The notes: generated by a model from the letters alone, not told the origin. A DNA stretch of 11,316 nucleotides from Conidiobolus incongruus B7586 (GCA_000697335.1 JNEM01011057.1:1-11316), one strand, 5' to 3'; shown: positions 1 to 8,869, counted from the stretch's first letter. Made by a program: numbers and translations.

Positions 1-15
1 AATTAAAAAAATTGT

Positions 16-39
16 TATATATATATATATATATATATA
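16..39. repeat. TA microsatellite (12 units)
   Basis: Uninterrupted TA dinucleotides. The right end runs into an inverted repeat, tatatagttt at 34-43 and aaactatata at 45-54 with a 1-nt centre, so the tract could extrude as a hairpin. Such tracts vary in length between strains. Confidence 0.5.
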
Positions 40-257
40 GTTTAAAACTATATAACCTCCTATATATTCTGTATATATCTGTTTCTTTAAAAATAATGAT
101 ATGCTTAAAAATTCAGAAATTGAAATATATCCCATTATTTCAAGGTAATATTAATAATCAATTTATCTCCAAGTGAATTGTTATATAGTAAGTTTATTAT
201 ATAAAACTGAGTATTGATATTTAAATGAACAATATGATCTTATTTCTCATTCAAGTT

Positions 258-281
258 ATATATTATTAATAATTTATAAAT
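258..281 (+). repeat. 24-nt inverted repeat, left copy
   Basis: This is exactly the reverse complement of 687-710; the match stops on both sides. The pair encloses 405 bases, 453 bases including the arms. The arms are almost pure A/T. No clear target-site duplication flanks them, so calling the pair a small transposon would be premature. Confidence 0.5.
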
Positions 282-437
282 CGTTTTAGTATAAGATTTT
301 GTCATTTTTTAACATTAGAATATGTATTTCAAAGTGTTAATTAATGATCAATTATCAAATTATTACATATATATTCTATTTTGTTTGGAAATAAAAAAAT
401 TTGAAGCTTTTGTTTGTTATTTAATAATTGAATTTTA

Positions 438-440
<3 letters not shown>

Positions 441-474
<34 letters not shown>
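441..474. repeat. TA microsatellite (17 units)
   Basis: This is the longest pure TA tract in the window, 34 nt, followed by aagttta. It has no associated gene. Confidence 0.5.
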
Positions 475-478
<4 letters not shown>

Positions 479-686
479 TTATTTATAGTTAAAATCAGAG
501 TATAGTAATTTGATTTGAGTATCCAACAAATTTAATTGATTTTAAAAATTATTGAAATATTCATTATATATTGTTGTTTTATAATAGATTTAGAAATAAT
601 TAAAAATTAATTTAAGCTGGAAATAGGATAGTATTACTTGTGATTGGATTATGATAAATAAAGTTTATAACTTTATCCGAATATAT

Positions 687-710
687 ATTTATAAATTATT
701 AATAATATAT
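687..710 (-). repeat. 24-nt inverted repeat, right copy
   Basis: Partner of 258-281. A 16-nt core of this arm (691-706, ataaattattaataat) recurs in the same orientation at 2824-2839, suggesting either a small dispersed motif or simple low-complexity convergence. Confidence 0.5.
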
Positions 711-1080
711 GAATTAAGTTTCAACAAAATAATATGGACTTTTATAAGATTAATTATGAAAATAAGACTTTTAATAAAACTTTAATTTGTTTTCTATTAA
801 TCTAATTAAAACTTAAAAAATAATTAATGTAGATAAATTTTTGAAATTAATTTTCTAAAATGATAATATAATAGCTAATCTCTTCAAATATATTTATTTA
901 CTGATATTGGTTTTTTATTATTGAATAATAGGTTATAAGTTATTATAATAGTTTAAACTATCCGTTATCTCTAAAATCTATATTGTATATAAATATAATT
1001 CATATTACTTGTATTATTATAATTTAATATAGTTATTTCAATAATGTTCATACTAGTAAATTAAATAATCATGATCATTT

Positions 1081-1260
1081 TCAACATAGGTAGGATAAAG
1101 TAAACGAGTGGCGAAGTTATATGGATGAATATGAATTATGTTTTTTTATTTCATCTACATCAGTTTATTATATCAGAAGATTTTTGAGATTTATATGATT
1201 GCGTAAGGCATATGGACCTCTACATATGATATCTTTGCCAGGTCACTTGTAGGTGAATAA
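1081..1260. other. Small G+C bump without a convincing gene
   Basis: G+C rises to about 30-40% here (25 of 60 bases at 1201-1260) against a far lower surround. A 25-codon plus-strand ORF runs 1121-1198, starting MDEYELCFF. Around 1209-1228 the sequence catatg-gacctcta-catatg can form a 6-bp hairpin, flanked by ggc/gcc. No RNA or protein family was recognised. It could be a small exon, an RNA gene or the remnant of either. Confidence 0.5.
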
Positions 1261-1297
1261 ACCTAATTGTTACATAAGCACATGCAATAATATGTAA

Positions 1298-1317
1298 AAA
1301 TTAAATTAAATTAAATT
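1298..1317. repeat. AAATT pentanucleotide repeat (4 units)
   Basis: Four perfect AAATT units. A shorter run of three units lies at 9695-9709. These are ordinary AT-rich microsatellites. Confidence 0.5.
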
Positions 1318-1525
1318 ACCAATTTAATAAGTAGTCAATAATCTTGTCTTAGATACCATATTTCAAAAAATTAATAGCATTATAATGGTATAACTTTTAA
1401 TTAATGGAATCTATAGAATTATGTAAAGTTCAAAAGTTCTTCTTATTTAATATTTTGGTTATCAACTATATTATATTTAATAATAATTTTTAAAATAATT
1501 AATCTTTAATTTATTCAATGTTTCA

Positions 1526-1547
1526 TATTTTGGAATATTCCAAAATA
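1526..1547. repeat. 22-nt perfect palindrome
   Basis: The left half is tattttggaat and the right half is its exact reverse complement, with no spacer. The centre GGAATATTCC matches one inverted pair of a heat-shock element (nGAAnnTTCn). By rough composition arithmetic a perfect dyad this long is expected less than once in this window. No gene lies close by, so a regulatory role is speculative. Confidence 0.5.
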
Positions 1548-3605
1548 ATACTTTAAATATGTTTATATGTATTATCAATTCCAATGAAAAAAATTATTAA
1601 AAATAGGGGATAATTTACAATTCATAATCAATATTTATGAATATACGAATGCTTGAGTTAAATTTTTGTACTTTACATTTTGAATTATATTCGTGCTTAT
1701 AAATCAGATTATATGAAATACTTATATTTAATAAATAATATTAATCCAATGTAATTTTTTATCCTATTATATTATTAATAATACCTTATAATTTGGTTTA
1801 GAATGAAAACTGTTAAGCTTTTGACAAGGAAAAATGCTATTTCCTCAATAAATGGGTTTTTTTATATCCCATTAATAGATTAAAGTAATATCAAATTATA
1901 TTATGCTTTATTTAATGTATATTAGCTAGTGTTTAAGTTTAAATATTATGATATTACATATTAATTTCTAAATTGTTATTCCTATTTATACGATAGTCAT
2001 TTATATATCATTTATCTACTAAAAATCAAAAATATTATATTTTATATAACTATTAGCAAGGTGTTTGTGATATGACTAACACTCGCTATAAAAGATAAAT
2101 AACAAATTCTGGTAGATTTGAAAAAATCAACATTTACAAATAATGGAGTTGAAAATACAATTTCCGATTTTAGTTGTATTAAATTTGAATAATTTTGATT
2201 AATATTTGTAAAATGACTAATATTGAAATATTTATTGAACTTTCTCATTTATTTGAAATACAACGTGTGATAATATATAGTTAATTCTGAAATTAAACAC
2301 TTATTTTCAACAAAATATTATTTTTTATAAATAGCAAATAAATTTAAAATAGGATATGTGTTAAATTTCCATTTAATTATGATTGAACAGTGAAAAAAAA
2401 TTTATAAAAAACCATATGAGAAAAAAATACTTTTGAATTGATATAATAAGTCATAAATATACTATACCATATTAACCGGATTTAATATAAATGAATTTTT
2501 TGATATATAAATATATATATCTGGTATTATAATTTCATAAAAAGATATTTATATATTTTTGGTTGAAAGCAAAATAGAATAAATGTCGATAATAAAAATA
2601 GATTTTTGACTATTTAAAATTAGAAAAAATCAAAAGATTTCAAATGATTATTCAATATTATTTCATAGATATGGAAAATTGCTCTTTTTTATAATTTAGT
2701 CTCTCAATAACTATATTCTATATTTCTAATATAAAATATTATAATTATAAAATTGACATAATTAAACTATGAATCATGCCTATTCAAATATTCAAAATAT
2801 TTCTTATTATAAGAATATATGATATAAATTATTAATAATTCAAATAGATATAAAATGAAAGAATAAATGAATATAGTTTAAATATAATATATAACTGGTT
2901 ATTTAAAATTAAAGCTCTATTAAAAATATTGTTAATATTATAGTTGAGAATTTATCAATGATAAAATTAAATCACATATATTGAGGTATAGTATTTGTGT
3001 TTTTAAGATAGTAGCTCCAGTTTGTCTTATTTTGATGATATTAATTTTTATACTTTAATTGAGCTAGAAATCTATTAAAACCAATATTCAGTGAATAAAA
3101 AGAACTTATTAAATATCTTATATTTATAATATGTATTTATCTTAGAATATATTTTTTGAATCAATTTTTATATAACTATAGTGTGGAAATAATATACTCA
3201 GAATTTATGTAATATGAAATATATGGAAAATAACTGGAATATATATTTCATATATTTGAATAATCATATTTAACCAAATTTTATTCAATTCTGGTCCAAA
3301 CTTAATACCATTTGATCGTTATTCAATATAAAAAACTAATTGACTTAAAGATATATTATCATTGACAATGATTGATATATAATAATCAATATAATCAAAT
3401 TTTAATAAAAAATCAAAATTAAGATATTAATGATTTATTTTCGATTAATAGTAATTCCAATTGATTCCAATGTTTGTCATACTTTAAATTATTATATTCT
3501 ACACTTAAATCATTCAGTCAATCTTTCATGAGAAATTGATATAGGATGATGATCTCTTAACTGAATATTAAAATTCTTGTGATCATGGGTACCTACAGCA
3601 AAATT

Positions 3606-3621
3606 AATATAAATTTATATT
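3606..3621 (-). terminator. AT-rich palindrome after the receptor stop, possible polyadenylation element
   Basis: The 16-nt perfect palindrome aatataaatttatatt begins 5 nt past the receptor TAA (3629-3627), reading on the minus strand. It presents AATATAAA on both strands, similar to AT-rich positioning elements used for fungal 3'-end formation. No canonical AATAAA was seen in the next few dozen bases. Minus-strand TGTAG follows about 10 nt further on. This is a candidate only; such palindromes also arise by chance in this composition. Confidence 0.5.
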
Positions 3622-3626
3622 CATAT

Positions 3627-4508
3627 TTAAAATGATATACCATTAAATCGATTGTTGAGTATAATTTTTGCGGATTTGAGTGAATTCCAAAGAGCGGGAT
3701 CAATTAAAAATGTACAACCAGTCAATACACCAGAAAGACCAGATCCAGCAATCATGAAAGGAAACATTTCTGGCATAAACTTACCGAATCCAACTAAAAT
3801 TGCAAACAAACCTTCAGCGGGTAAAGTTATTAATGTTGATAATGGATACAAAAAGGATCTTTCAGCCATTTTTCTTTTAGTTTGCTTAAAGTTAATCTGT
3901 TCATCTCGTTGATTCAGCTGAGAGGATGCATAATAATTAATCCAATGGTTGAGACTTCTATGACCAGTATAAGTGACATAGACACAAATAATGATAGTTG
4001 AAAAACTTAAAATCCCAGATAAAGTATGGAAAATCTTATTTTGAATTGGATTTGGAGATCCTGGAGAGCAACCGCCTTTAGATCTGGTACTGCTGAAAAC
4101 TCCTAAATAATAATATCCAATCATAATTGGTGTTATAACAATTAAAATCAATATCCAAACCAGCATTTCGAATTTCCAATATGATCTTTTTAATTGAACA
4201 ATACCACGATATAAATGGAAACTGATAGCAATGTTGGTTAAACAATAAAAAGTTCTACCAAACATTCGAAAGGCAATCAAGCGTTCACATTTGGCCGTTT
4301 CGATTAGATCCTGCCTTCCAATCGACAGATATTCTCCCAAGTGAGTGGTAAAATCAGAAATAGCAATAGCTGTAATCAGTCTGATGGTCATTCGATTAAC
4401 TAGTTGCAAATCGATGAATCCAAGTACCAAAATTGTAAACAAGACGAGTATTGAGCAAGTCATCCCTATTGGATGTAAAATCTTGGATAAAAATTGGGCA
4501 AGATTCAT
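3627..4508 (-). CDS. Seven-transmembrane GPCR-like receptor (fungal, orphan)
   Basis: This reads as a 293-residue membrane receptor starting at the first ATG of the frame (4508-4506, A at -3). Seven hydrophobic segments lie at about residues 14-32, 38-62, 74-100, 114-135, 157-180, 218-239 and 250-272. GPCR hallmarks are visible: an Asp in TM2 (residue 52, AISD), a Cys at the start of TM3 (74) and one in extracellular loop 2 (147, GGCSPG) placed for the classical disulfide, HLYR at the end of TM3 where DRY would sit, a basic third loop (KQTKRKMAER), a Pro in TM6 (FLYPLSTLITLP), and IDPALW in TM7 in the place of NPxxY. The N terminus is short, with no signal peptide, and the tail is about 20 residues, so the protein looks complete and intronless. 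The frame stays open upstream to 4598 but has no ATG there; a longer form would need a TTG start at 4577 or a spliced 5' exon. Ligand and G-protein partner are unknown. I infer plasma-membrane signalling from the family resemblance, without a database search. Confidence 0.5.
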   Translation of the reverse strand: MNLAQFLSKILHPIGMTCSILVLFTILVLGFIDLQLVNRMTIRLITAIAISDFTTHLGEYLSIGRQDLIETAKCERLIAFRMFGRTFYCLTNIAISFHLYRGIVQLKRSYWKFEMLVWILILIVITPIMIGYYYLGVFSSTRSKGGCSPGSPNPIQNKIFHTLSGILSFSTIIICVYVTYTGHRSLNHWINYYASSQLNQRDEQINFKQTKRKMAERSFLYPLSTLITLPAEGLFAILVGFGKFMPEMFPFMIAGSGLSGVLTGCTFLIDPALWNSLKSAKIILNNRFNGISF

Positions 4509-4530
4509 ATTGAATAAATTGAAATAATTT

Positions 4531-4539
4531 TCAATCCAT
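4531..4539 (-). other. Possible minimal upstream ORF (Met-Asp-stop)
   Basis: On the minus strand, ATG-GAT-TGA lies between the TATA box and the receptor ATG, with its stop 22 nt before that ATG. It is transcribed only if the start site lies upstream of 4539, right at the edge of the predicted window. If included, it could lower receptor translation. Confidence 0.5.
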
Positions 4540-4554
4540 TGAAAATTGTAAACC

Positions 4555-4562
4555 TTTTTATA
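4555..4562 (-). promoter_or_regulatory. TATA box of the receptor gene
   Basis: On the minus strand this reads TATAAAAA, within GGTATAAAAAGG. It ends 46 nt before the receptor ATG at 4508. Transcription starting about 25-30 nt downstream of the TATA start would fall near 4532-4537, leaving a 5' UTR of about 25-30 nt. This is the main reason to prefer the ATG at 4508 over the TTG-initiated extension, which would place the TATA box inside the coding region. Assignment is by motif and spacing only. Confidence 0.5.
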
Positions 4563-4596
4563 CCATTGATTATTCAAGAAAAATTTCTCTATTCTG

Positions 4597-4614
4597 GTTT
4601 AATTGGTTTAATTG
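4597..4614 (-). promoter_or_regulatory. Tandem 9-mer with CCAAT box upstream of the TATA
   Basis: The plus strand has two head-to-tail copies of gtttaattg. On the minus strand this gives CAATTAAAC twice, and the junction forms a CCAAT box (4606-4602) about 40 nt upstream of the TATA box. CCAAT boxes are bound by the HAP/NF-Y complex in fungi. The tandem copy may be a paired activator site or a chance duplication in AT-rich DNA. Confidence 0.5.
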
Positions 4615-7600
4615 ATTGAATTTTAACTTAAATTGATAAAAGTGATAGCAATTATGAGCATTTTCAATATTTATATTATCTATCAAAATGAAATCAATGT
4701 GGAATTAATTGATCAAGCATATCAATTATATCTTATATATTTGTCTTATGATATTTAATGAATTTTTTCAAAGATTCAATTTATTAAATAATAACCAATA
4801 TTATTTTCCAAGAAATATATCAATATATTAATCAAAATTATATTGAATGTAATATTTTAAATCTCATAATAAAAATCTGAATTATTATTTATCAAAAATA
4901 GCATATATTAAATATAAGGTTTAACCTCATAATGGATTATAATTATACCATTCAATAAATATTAATCCAATATTAAAATAACAACCTAATGAAATGTAAC
5001 TTATATCCTAATTTCTATCAATTGAATAAATTTGTTATTTTTATATTATGATACTAAAGGTAAATATTCAATAAATTATTTAATCCCAAATATACAAAAA
5101 TTATCAAATATTTGGTAAGTTTTCTTATATTATTAGTATTAATTATATTAAGTTTTCCTACTATTCGGATCAACTTATAATTTCACAATACATTGCAACA
5201 TTAAATATTTCTATCAAATATAAATACAACTATAGATATATGCGTTATTATCAGCTCCATTATCTTTTATTCTATAATCCAAAACAATTTAATTAAATGG
5301 TATATTTTATATAATATAAATATATCTAAATTCAGTTTATTAGTTATATAAAATCTATAATATTCGTAGTTTGAAATTTAAAAATCAAATTATGTGGAAC
5401 AAATATAACTATATTTGAGTAATATGCTCAAAAATTATCTTAAATATTAGCTATATTTTGAAAGAGATTGCACAAATAAGAGATTTTTTGGTAGCAATGT
5501 CTAACTTTTCAAAATTCTGTAGCTTATCAAGTAAATATAATTTTTAAATTAATATTCTCTATAGAGCACAATTTACCTGGAATATGATTCCGTCATGGTA
5601 ATAATAATACATCAGTAAAATATAATTTTGAATATCATATTTGCTTGAGTTGAAATATTTCCATATTATATCTATAATGGATGACATTGGTTCTTAATTC
5701 GGATTTAAAATTATTGACATACTATTCATCATTGATTATTCGACGATGCCTTAAAATTAAAAGATAAGATTTTTAATTGGTAAGAGCTCTTATTTTAATT
5801 GATAATTTAATAATTGCTAATATAAATATTCATTTAAATGATATATTCTTAAAGTAATAATTAATCACTATTAGTTAACAAGTATGAGCTTTTCGAAAAG
5901 TTAGGAGTTTGAGAAAGTTTGTCTATAAATATAGCAGAATTAGATTTTGGATTCAAAAAATTCCTAATTGGTTACTATTTTTGTATATGTTTATTTTAAT
6001 ATTTGGTGTAAATTGCCCAAAATATATATTTTTTTAGAAATCAATTTCAAATATTACAAATTTTTGTGTTATAAAGAATTTTTATATCTCATTAATTCGA
6101 ATTGAGAATAATATAGTGACACCTTATTCCTTATGAATTTTTAATGTCTGAGTATTATGTTTATTGAGAGTAAAGAAAATTAATGATAATAAAATCAACG
6201 ATTTATCATATAAGAGTATTGCATTGAATCTAAAATTTATACATAGTTTTTATAATCTTCTAACGAATATTCATCTGTATATTATTTGAATACATTTATA
6301 AAACTTTCAATCTCATAATTTAATAAACAACCCTGTATTAATATAAATGGCTCTTCCACAATATAGTTATTTTTTTAAATAATTATAGAAACTCTATATT
6401 CTGTATATCATAGGCCAGTTCAAAATATTCAAAATCTAATTTTATGCTATTGATATGATATACCCTTAATAATAATTCATTGTTATATCATACATATTTT
6501 AGTTCCTTATTGATGTTAAAATTTCAAACGTAAACCCATCTTCAAAAAGAAAAGAAAATCCCAACCTCGCAATAATTATAAAGATAATTCAAAGCATATT
6601 ATTTTTTCAAATTTTTAATATACCATATTTTATTTGTTTTGTAATTGCAAAAAAATAAATATATTTTATAGTCAATAGAAATACAAAAAATAGCATATTA
6701 GCTATGTATTTTGTTTCATACATACATTTATGATTACCTGAGAAAAATAGCTTTATATAATTTTATAATATGTAATGGTTCTGACGTATAACCCAAAATT
6801 CACATTTGTAGATTCATAATTTATTCTACATATATTTTGATATCAACTCGAATATATTTGAACAATGCAATTGAAATCATTGGTAGTAATTTTTTTGAAA
6901 ATATGAGATAAAAACTAAAATGAGTTTGAGTAATAGTATTCTATTTTGGTTTTTATCCATTAGAGGCAGATCTTGCCAATGCAGATTTTATATCTAATAA
7001 ACATATATATATATATATATATATACTTTATTTGAAAAATTACTATTGTTTTAAAACAATATATATGACAAGGCTGTTTCATTGCAAAATTATATTTGAT
7101 TTAAATCAATATAAACCAATTTGGGCTATTGAAAATGATTAAAATTGAAAGGTTTTCATTTAATATAAAATTTTAGAAAAATGAAGAAATTTTTTACTTT
7201 TCTCAATAAATGTAGTATCTTAAGAATTGGAAAAATAGTTAAATAATTGTTATGTAAAGATAAGATGCCTTTTCTAAATTTGATAATTGTAATTTAGAGT
7301 GAATATTTAATTTCAAAAATAAGAAAGTATCAATTCAATAGATGGATTACAGATCCACACATTTAGTCAATCATATGTGAAACTATTAATCTTGAGTAAA
7401 CATCATATTTCTAGCATAATTAATTGGCCATTCTCATATTCTCAATTAACAATACTAGGTTAAATATTTCAATTGGAATGTTTAAAAATTCTGTATTATT
7501 AGTTATTTATATTCAAAACTTGAAATTAAATTAAAATGATTATGTATTTTAGTCAATGAATGAATATGAAAATAATATATTAGCATTTTAATATGAATAT

Positions 7601-7640
7601 TGATAAACTATATCATTGATATTAAAATAATAATAATTAT
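4615..7640. other. Gene-free AT-rich stretch upstream of the receptor
   Basis: No ORF with coding character and no RNA gene was recognised. Small details are a 12-nt palindrome cttttcgaaaag (5889-5900), a brief G+C rise at 6531-6570, and a short hairpin ggca/tgcc (6965-6977). The receptor's far-upstream control elements, if any, would lie at the left end of this stretch. Confidence 0.5.
7003..7025. repeat. AT microsatellite
   Basis: Twenty-three bases of alternating A and T. A 16-nt perfect palindrome, attgttttaaaacaat, follows at 7045-7060. Confidence 0.5.
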
Positions 7641-7980
7641 GCGTTGAATTTTATCATCATCGATTGGAATGTCGGCTAGCCATTCAACTTTAACCATTCG
7701 TCTTTATTCCGAGCGTAATGCACACGCAAGTACGTTACGCAATCCTTGTACAATACGAAACTCCGGAAAATAACCACGAATGGTGTTTCAACTCATTGGC
7801 CAACGACTGATAGCACTATAAAGTCGACTCTAAACACACATTCGCTCAAGGATCATCTCAATCAGAATCAAATCCTAAATCTTGATATTTTAATAAAATC
7901 CTTTAAAATATCTCGTTAGCCATTCTTGGTCCATTTCATCGAATCTACATGATCTTTGTTGCAAGCCTACTTTCAGGAGA
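7641..7980. other. CpG-rich G+C island, possible structured RNA, regulatory block or gene remnant
   Basis: By direct count this block has 130 G+C in 340 bases (38%), against roughly 10-18% around it, and 17 CpG where C and G frequencies predict about 12. Elsewhere outside the receptor gene CpG occurs only about five times per kb. No ORF is long: the best ATG-initiated one has 34 codons (7669-7773, plus, starting MSASHSTLTI), and a 66-codon open frame without ATG spans 7719-7916. Other frames are interrupted at about the chance rate, so protein coding is not supported. A TATAAA lies at 7816-7821. The 9-mer tagccattc occurs at 7677-7685 and 7917-7925. No RNase P, SRP, snRNA, 5S or tRNA signature was found. 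In AT-rich genomes, G+C islands without ORFs often mark noncoding RNA genes; that is an inference here. Confidence 0.5.
7643..7826. ncRNA. Nested hairpins inside the G+C island (candidate RNA fold)
   Basis: Four complementary pairs can coexist. gttgaat (7643-7649) pairs with attcaac (7682-7688). accattcgt (7693-7701) pairs with acgaatggt (7776-7784). Inside the latter, gcgtaatg (7713-7720) pairs with cgttacgc (7733-7740), with one G-U and a 12-nt loop. cgact (7804-7808) pairs with agtcg (7822-7826). The order, one stem then a long stem enclosing a strong hairpin then another stem, resembles a folded RNA. Dyad symmetry cannot tell the strand. No family is recognised, so the call is tentative. 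Confidence 0.5.
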
Positions 7981-8820
7981 CATACAATATTAAAAATTTA
8001 TTTTAAATTTTGAAAAAAATTGAAATTCATATTTTACAAACCAAACCAGATTCAAAATAAAAGTTGAAAAGGAAATATTCATTGGGGCTTAAAAATATGA
8101 TTCAATTCTGATTCATTAATATAGTCTATGATATAGTATTTATTATTTAATATCAAATAACCCTTTATGATTATATTGATTGTATTGAATAATGTGAGAA
8201 ATTTTTAAATATAATGTATTTATTATTACTTACTCTCATGTGGTATAAGATAGTTGAATATTACTTAAGAACTATCTCAAATACAATTAACTGTTATACA
8301 TAAAACAATATAAATATAATAATATTGAAATAATACATATTAAGTTTTTGACAAAAGCTTGTTTGAAAAATACTATACGTTCTTAACAACATACATATCA
8401 GTGATTAATTTTGTGAAAAAATATTTTTCAATTTTTTATATTTATTCTCAAAATAATATTTTATTACATATAACCACACTAAAAATCACTTCAACACTAT
8501 AAATGCCAATATCATATTTATCGATTGAAATTCATTTATTTTATAGCCTTAGAAAACCCTTGAATTTATTTTTGATAACATATATTGAAAAAAATGCTAT
8601 CAATGTTATAAAACAGAACTCATGTATAAATGTATTACTAAAACTAATTAGTTCCAATTAGTTAAGTTGTGATGTTTTAATCAAATATAAGTATTTTTCC
8701 ATCATAACCAATAAAATCCACTATTCAAAATACATGATAGTATAATTTGAATATTACTAAAAGATTGATTCAATACCTATTCACTTATTAAGCCTTACTA
8801 TCTGTAAATCAAAAATTTCT
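7981..8820. other. Gene-free AT-rich stretch
   Basis: Composition drops abruptly back to the AT-rich background at about 7985. No ORF of note, RNA signature or long repeat was seen. Confidence 0.5.
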
Positions 8821-8824
8821 ATAT

Positions 8825-8869
8825 ATTTGATGCATCAAATTAATTATAATTGTTGGCAATATTGCCAAC
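8825..8869. repeat. Three consecutive perfect palindromes
   Basis: atttgatgcatcaaat (8825-8840), aattataatt (8842-8851) and gttggcaatattgccaac (8852-8869) follow each other with at most one base between them, each without a spacer or mismatch. The first and third contain G+C, so they are not merely A/T symmetry. The arrangement resembles clustered binding sites for dimeric proteins or a cruciform-forming block. No adjacent gene explains it. Confidence 0.5.

Larger units (their letters stand above)
1..1080. other. Gene-free AT-rich stretch
   Basis: No ORF with coding character is visible on either strand. The stretch is dominated by A/T runs, two long TA tracts and a dispersed motif of the form ataaattattaataat. 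No RNA gene signature was seen. Confidence 0.5.
1281..3605. other. Gene-free AT-rich stretch
   Basis: No gene can be supported here. A minus-strand ORF of 68 codons (2248-2042) starts with ATG but is of a length expected by chance at this base composition. A clean TATAAAAG (2087-2094, plus) precedes a 19-codon ORF (2143-2202). The stretch otherwise holds only A/T runs and short dyads. Confidence 0.5.

Noticed and set aside
2042-2248. 68-codon minus-strand ORF beginning MRKFNKYFNI
   Set aside because: It starts with ATG, but at this base composition one or two ORFs of such length are expected by chance over six frames. It has no recognisable domain and no composition shift covering its length.
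3652-3912. 86-codon plus-strand ORF
   Set aside because: It lies antisense inside the receptor gene and is a shadow of that coding frame.
4345-4527. 60-codon plus-strand ORF
   Set aside because: Also an antisense shadow, of the receptor's N-terminal half.
6503-6658. 51-codon open frame on the plus strand
   Set aside because: It has no ATG and a length expected by chance. The G+C rise at 6531-6570 covers only part of it.
7641-7980. Protein gene on either strand of the G+C island
   Set aside because: Several frames give protein-like fragments, but interruptions occur at about the chance rate and no family is recognisable. Different frames look equally plausible, which argues against any one of them.
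7641-7980. Alternative genetic code with reassigned stop codons
   Set aside because: The receptor frame runs about 290 codons without any in-frame TAA or TAG and closes with TAA in the expected place, so the standard code fits.
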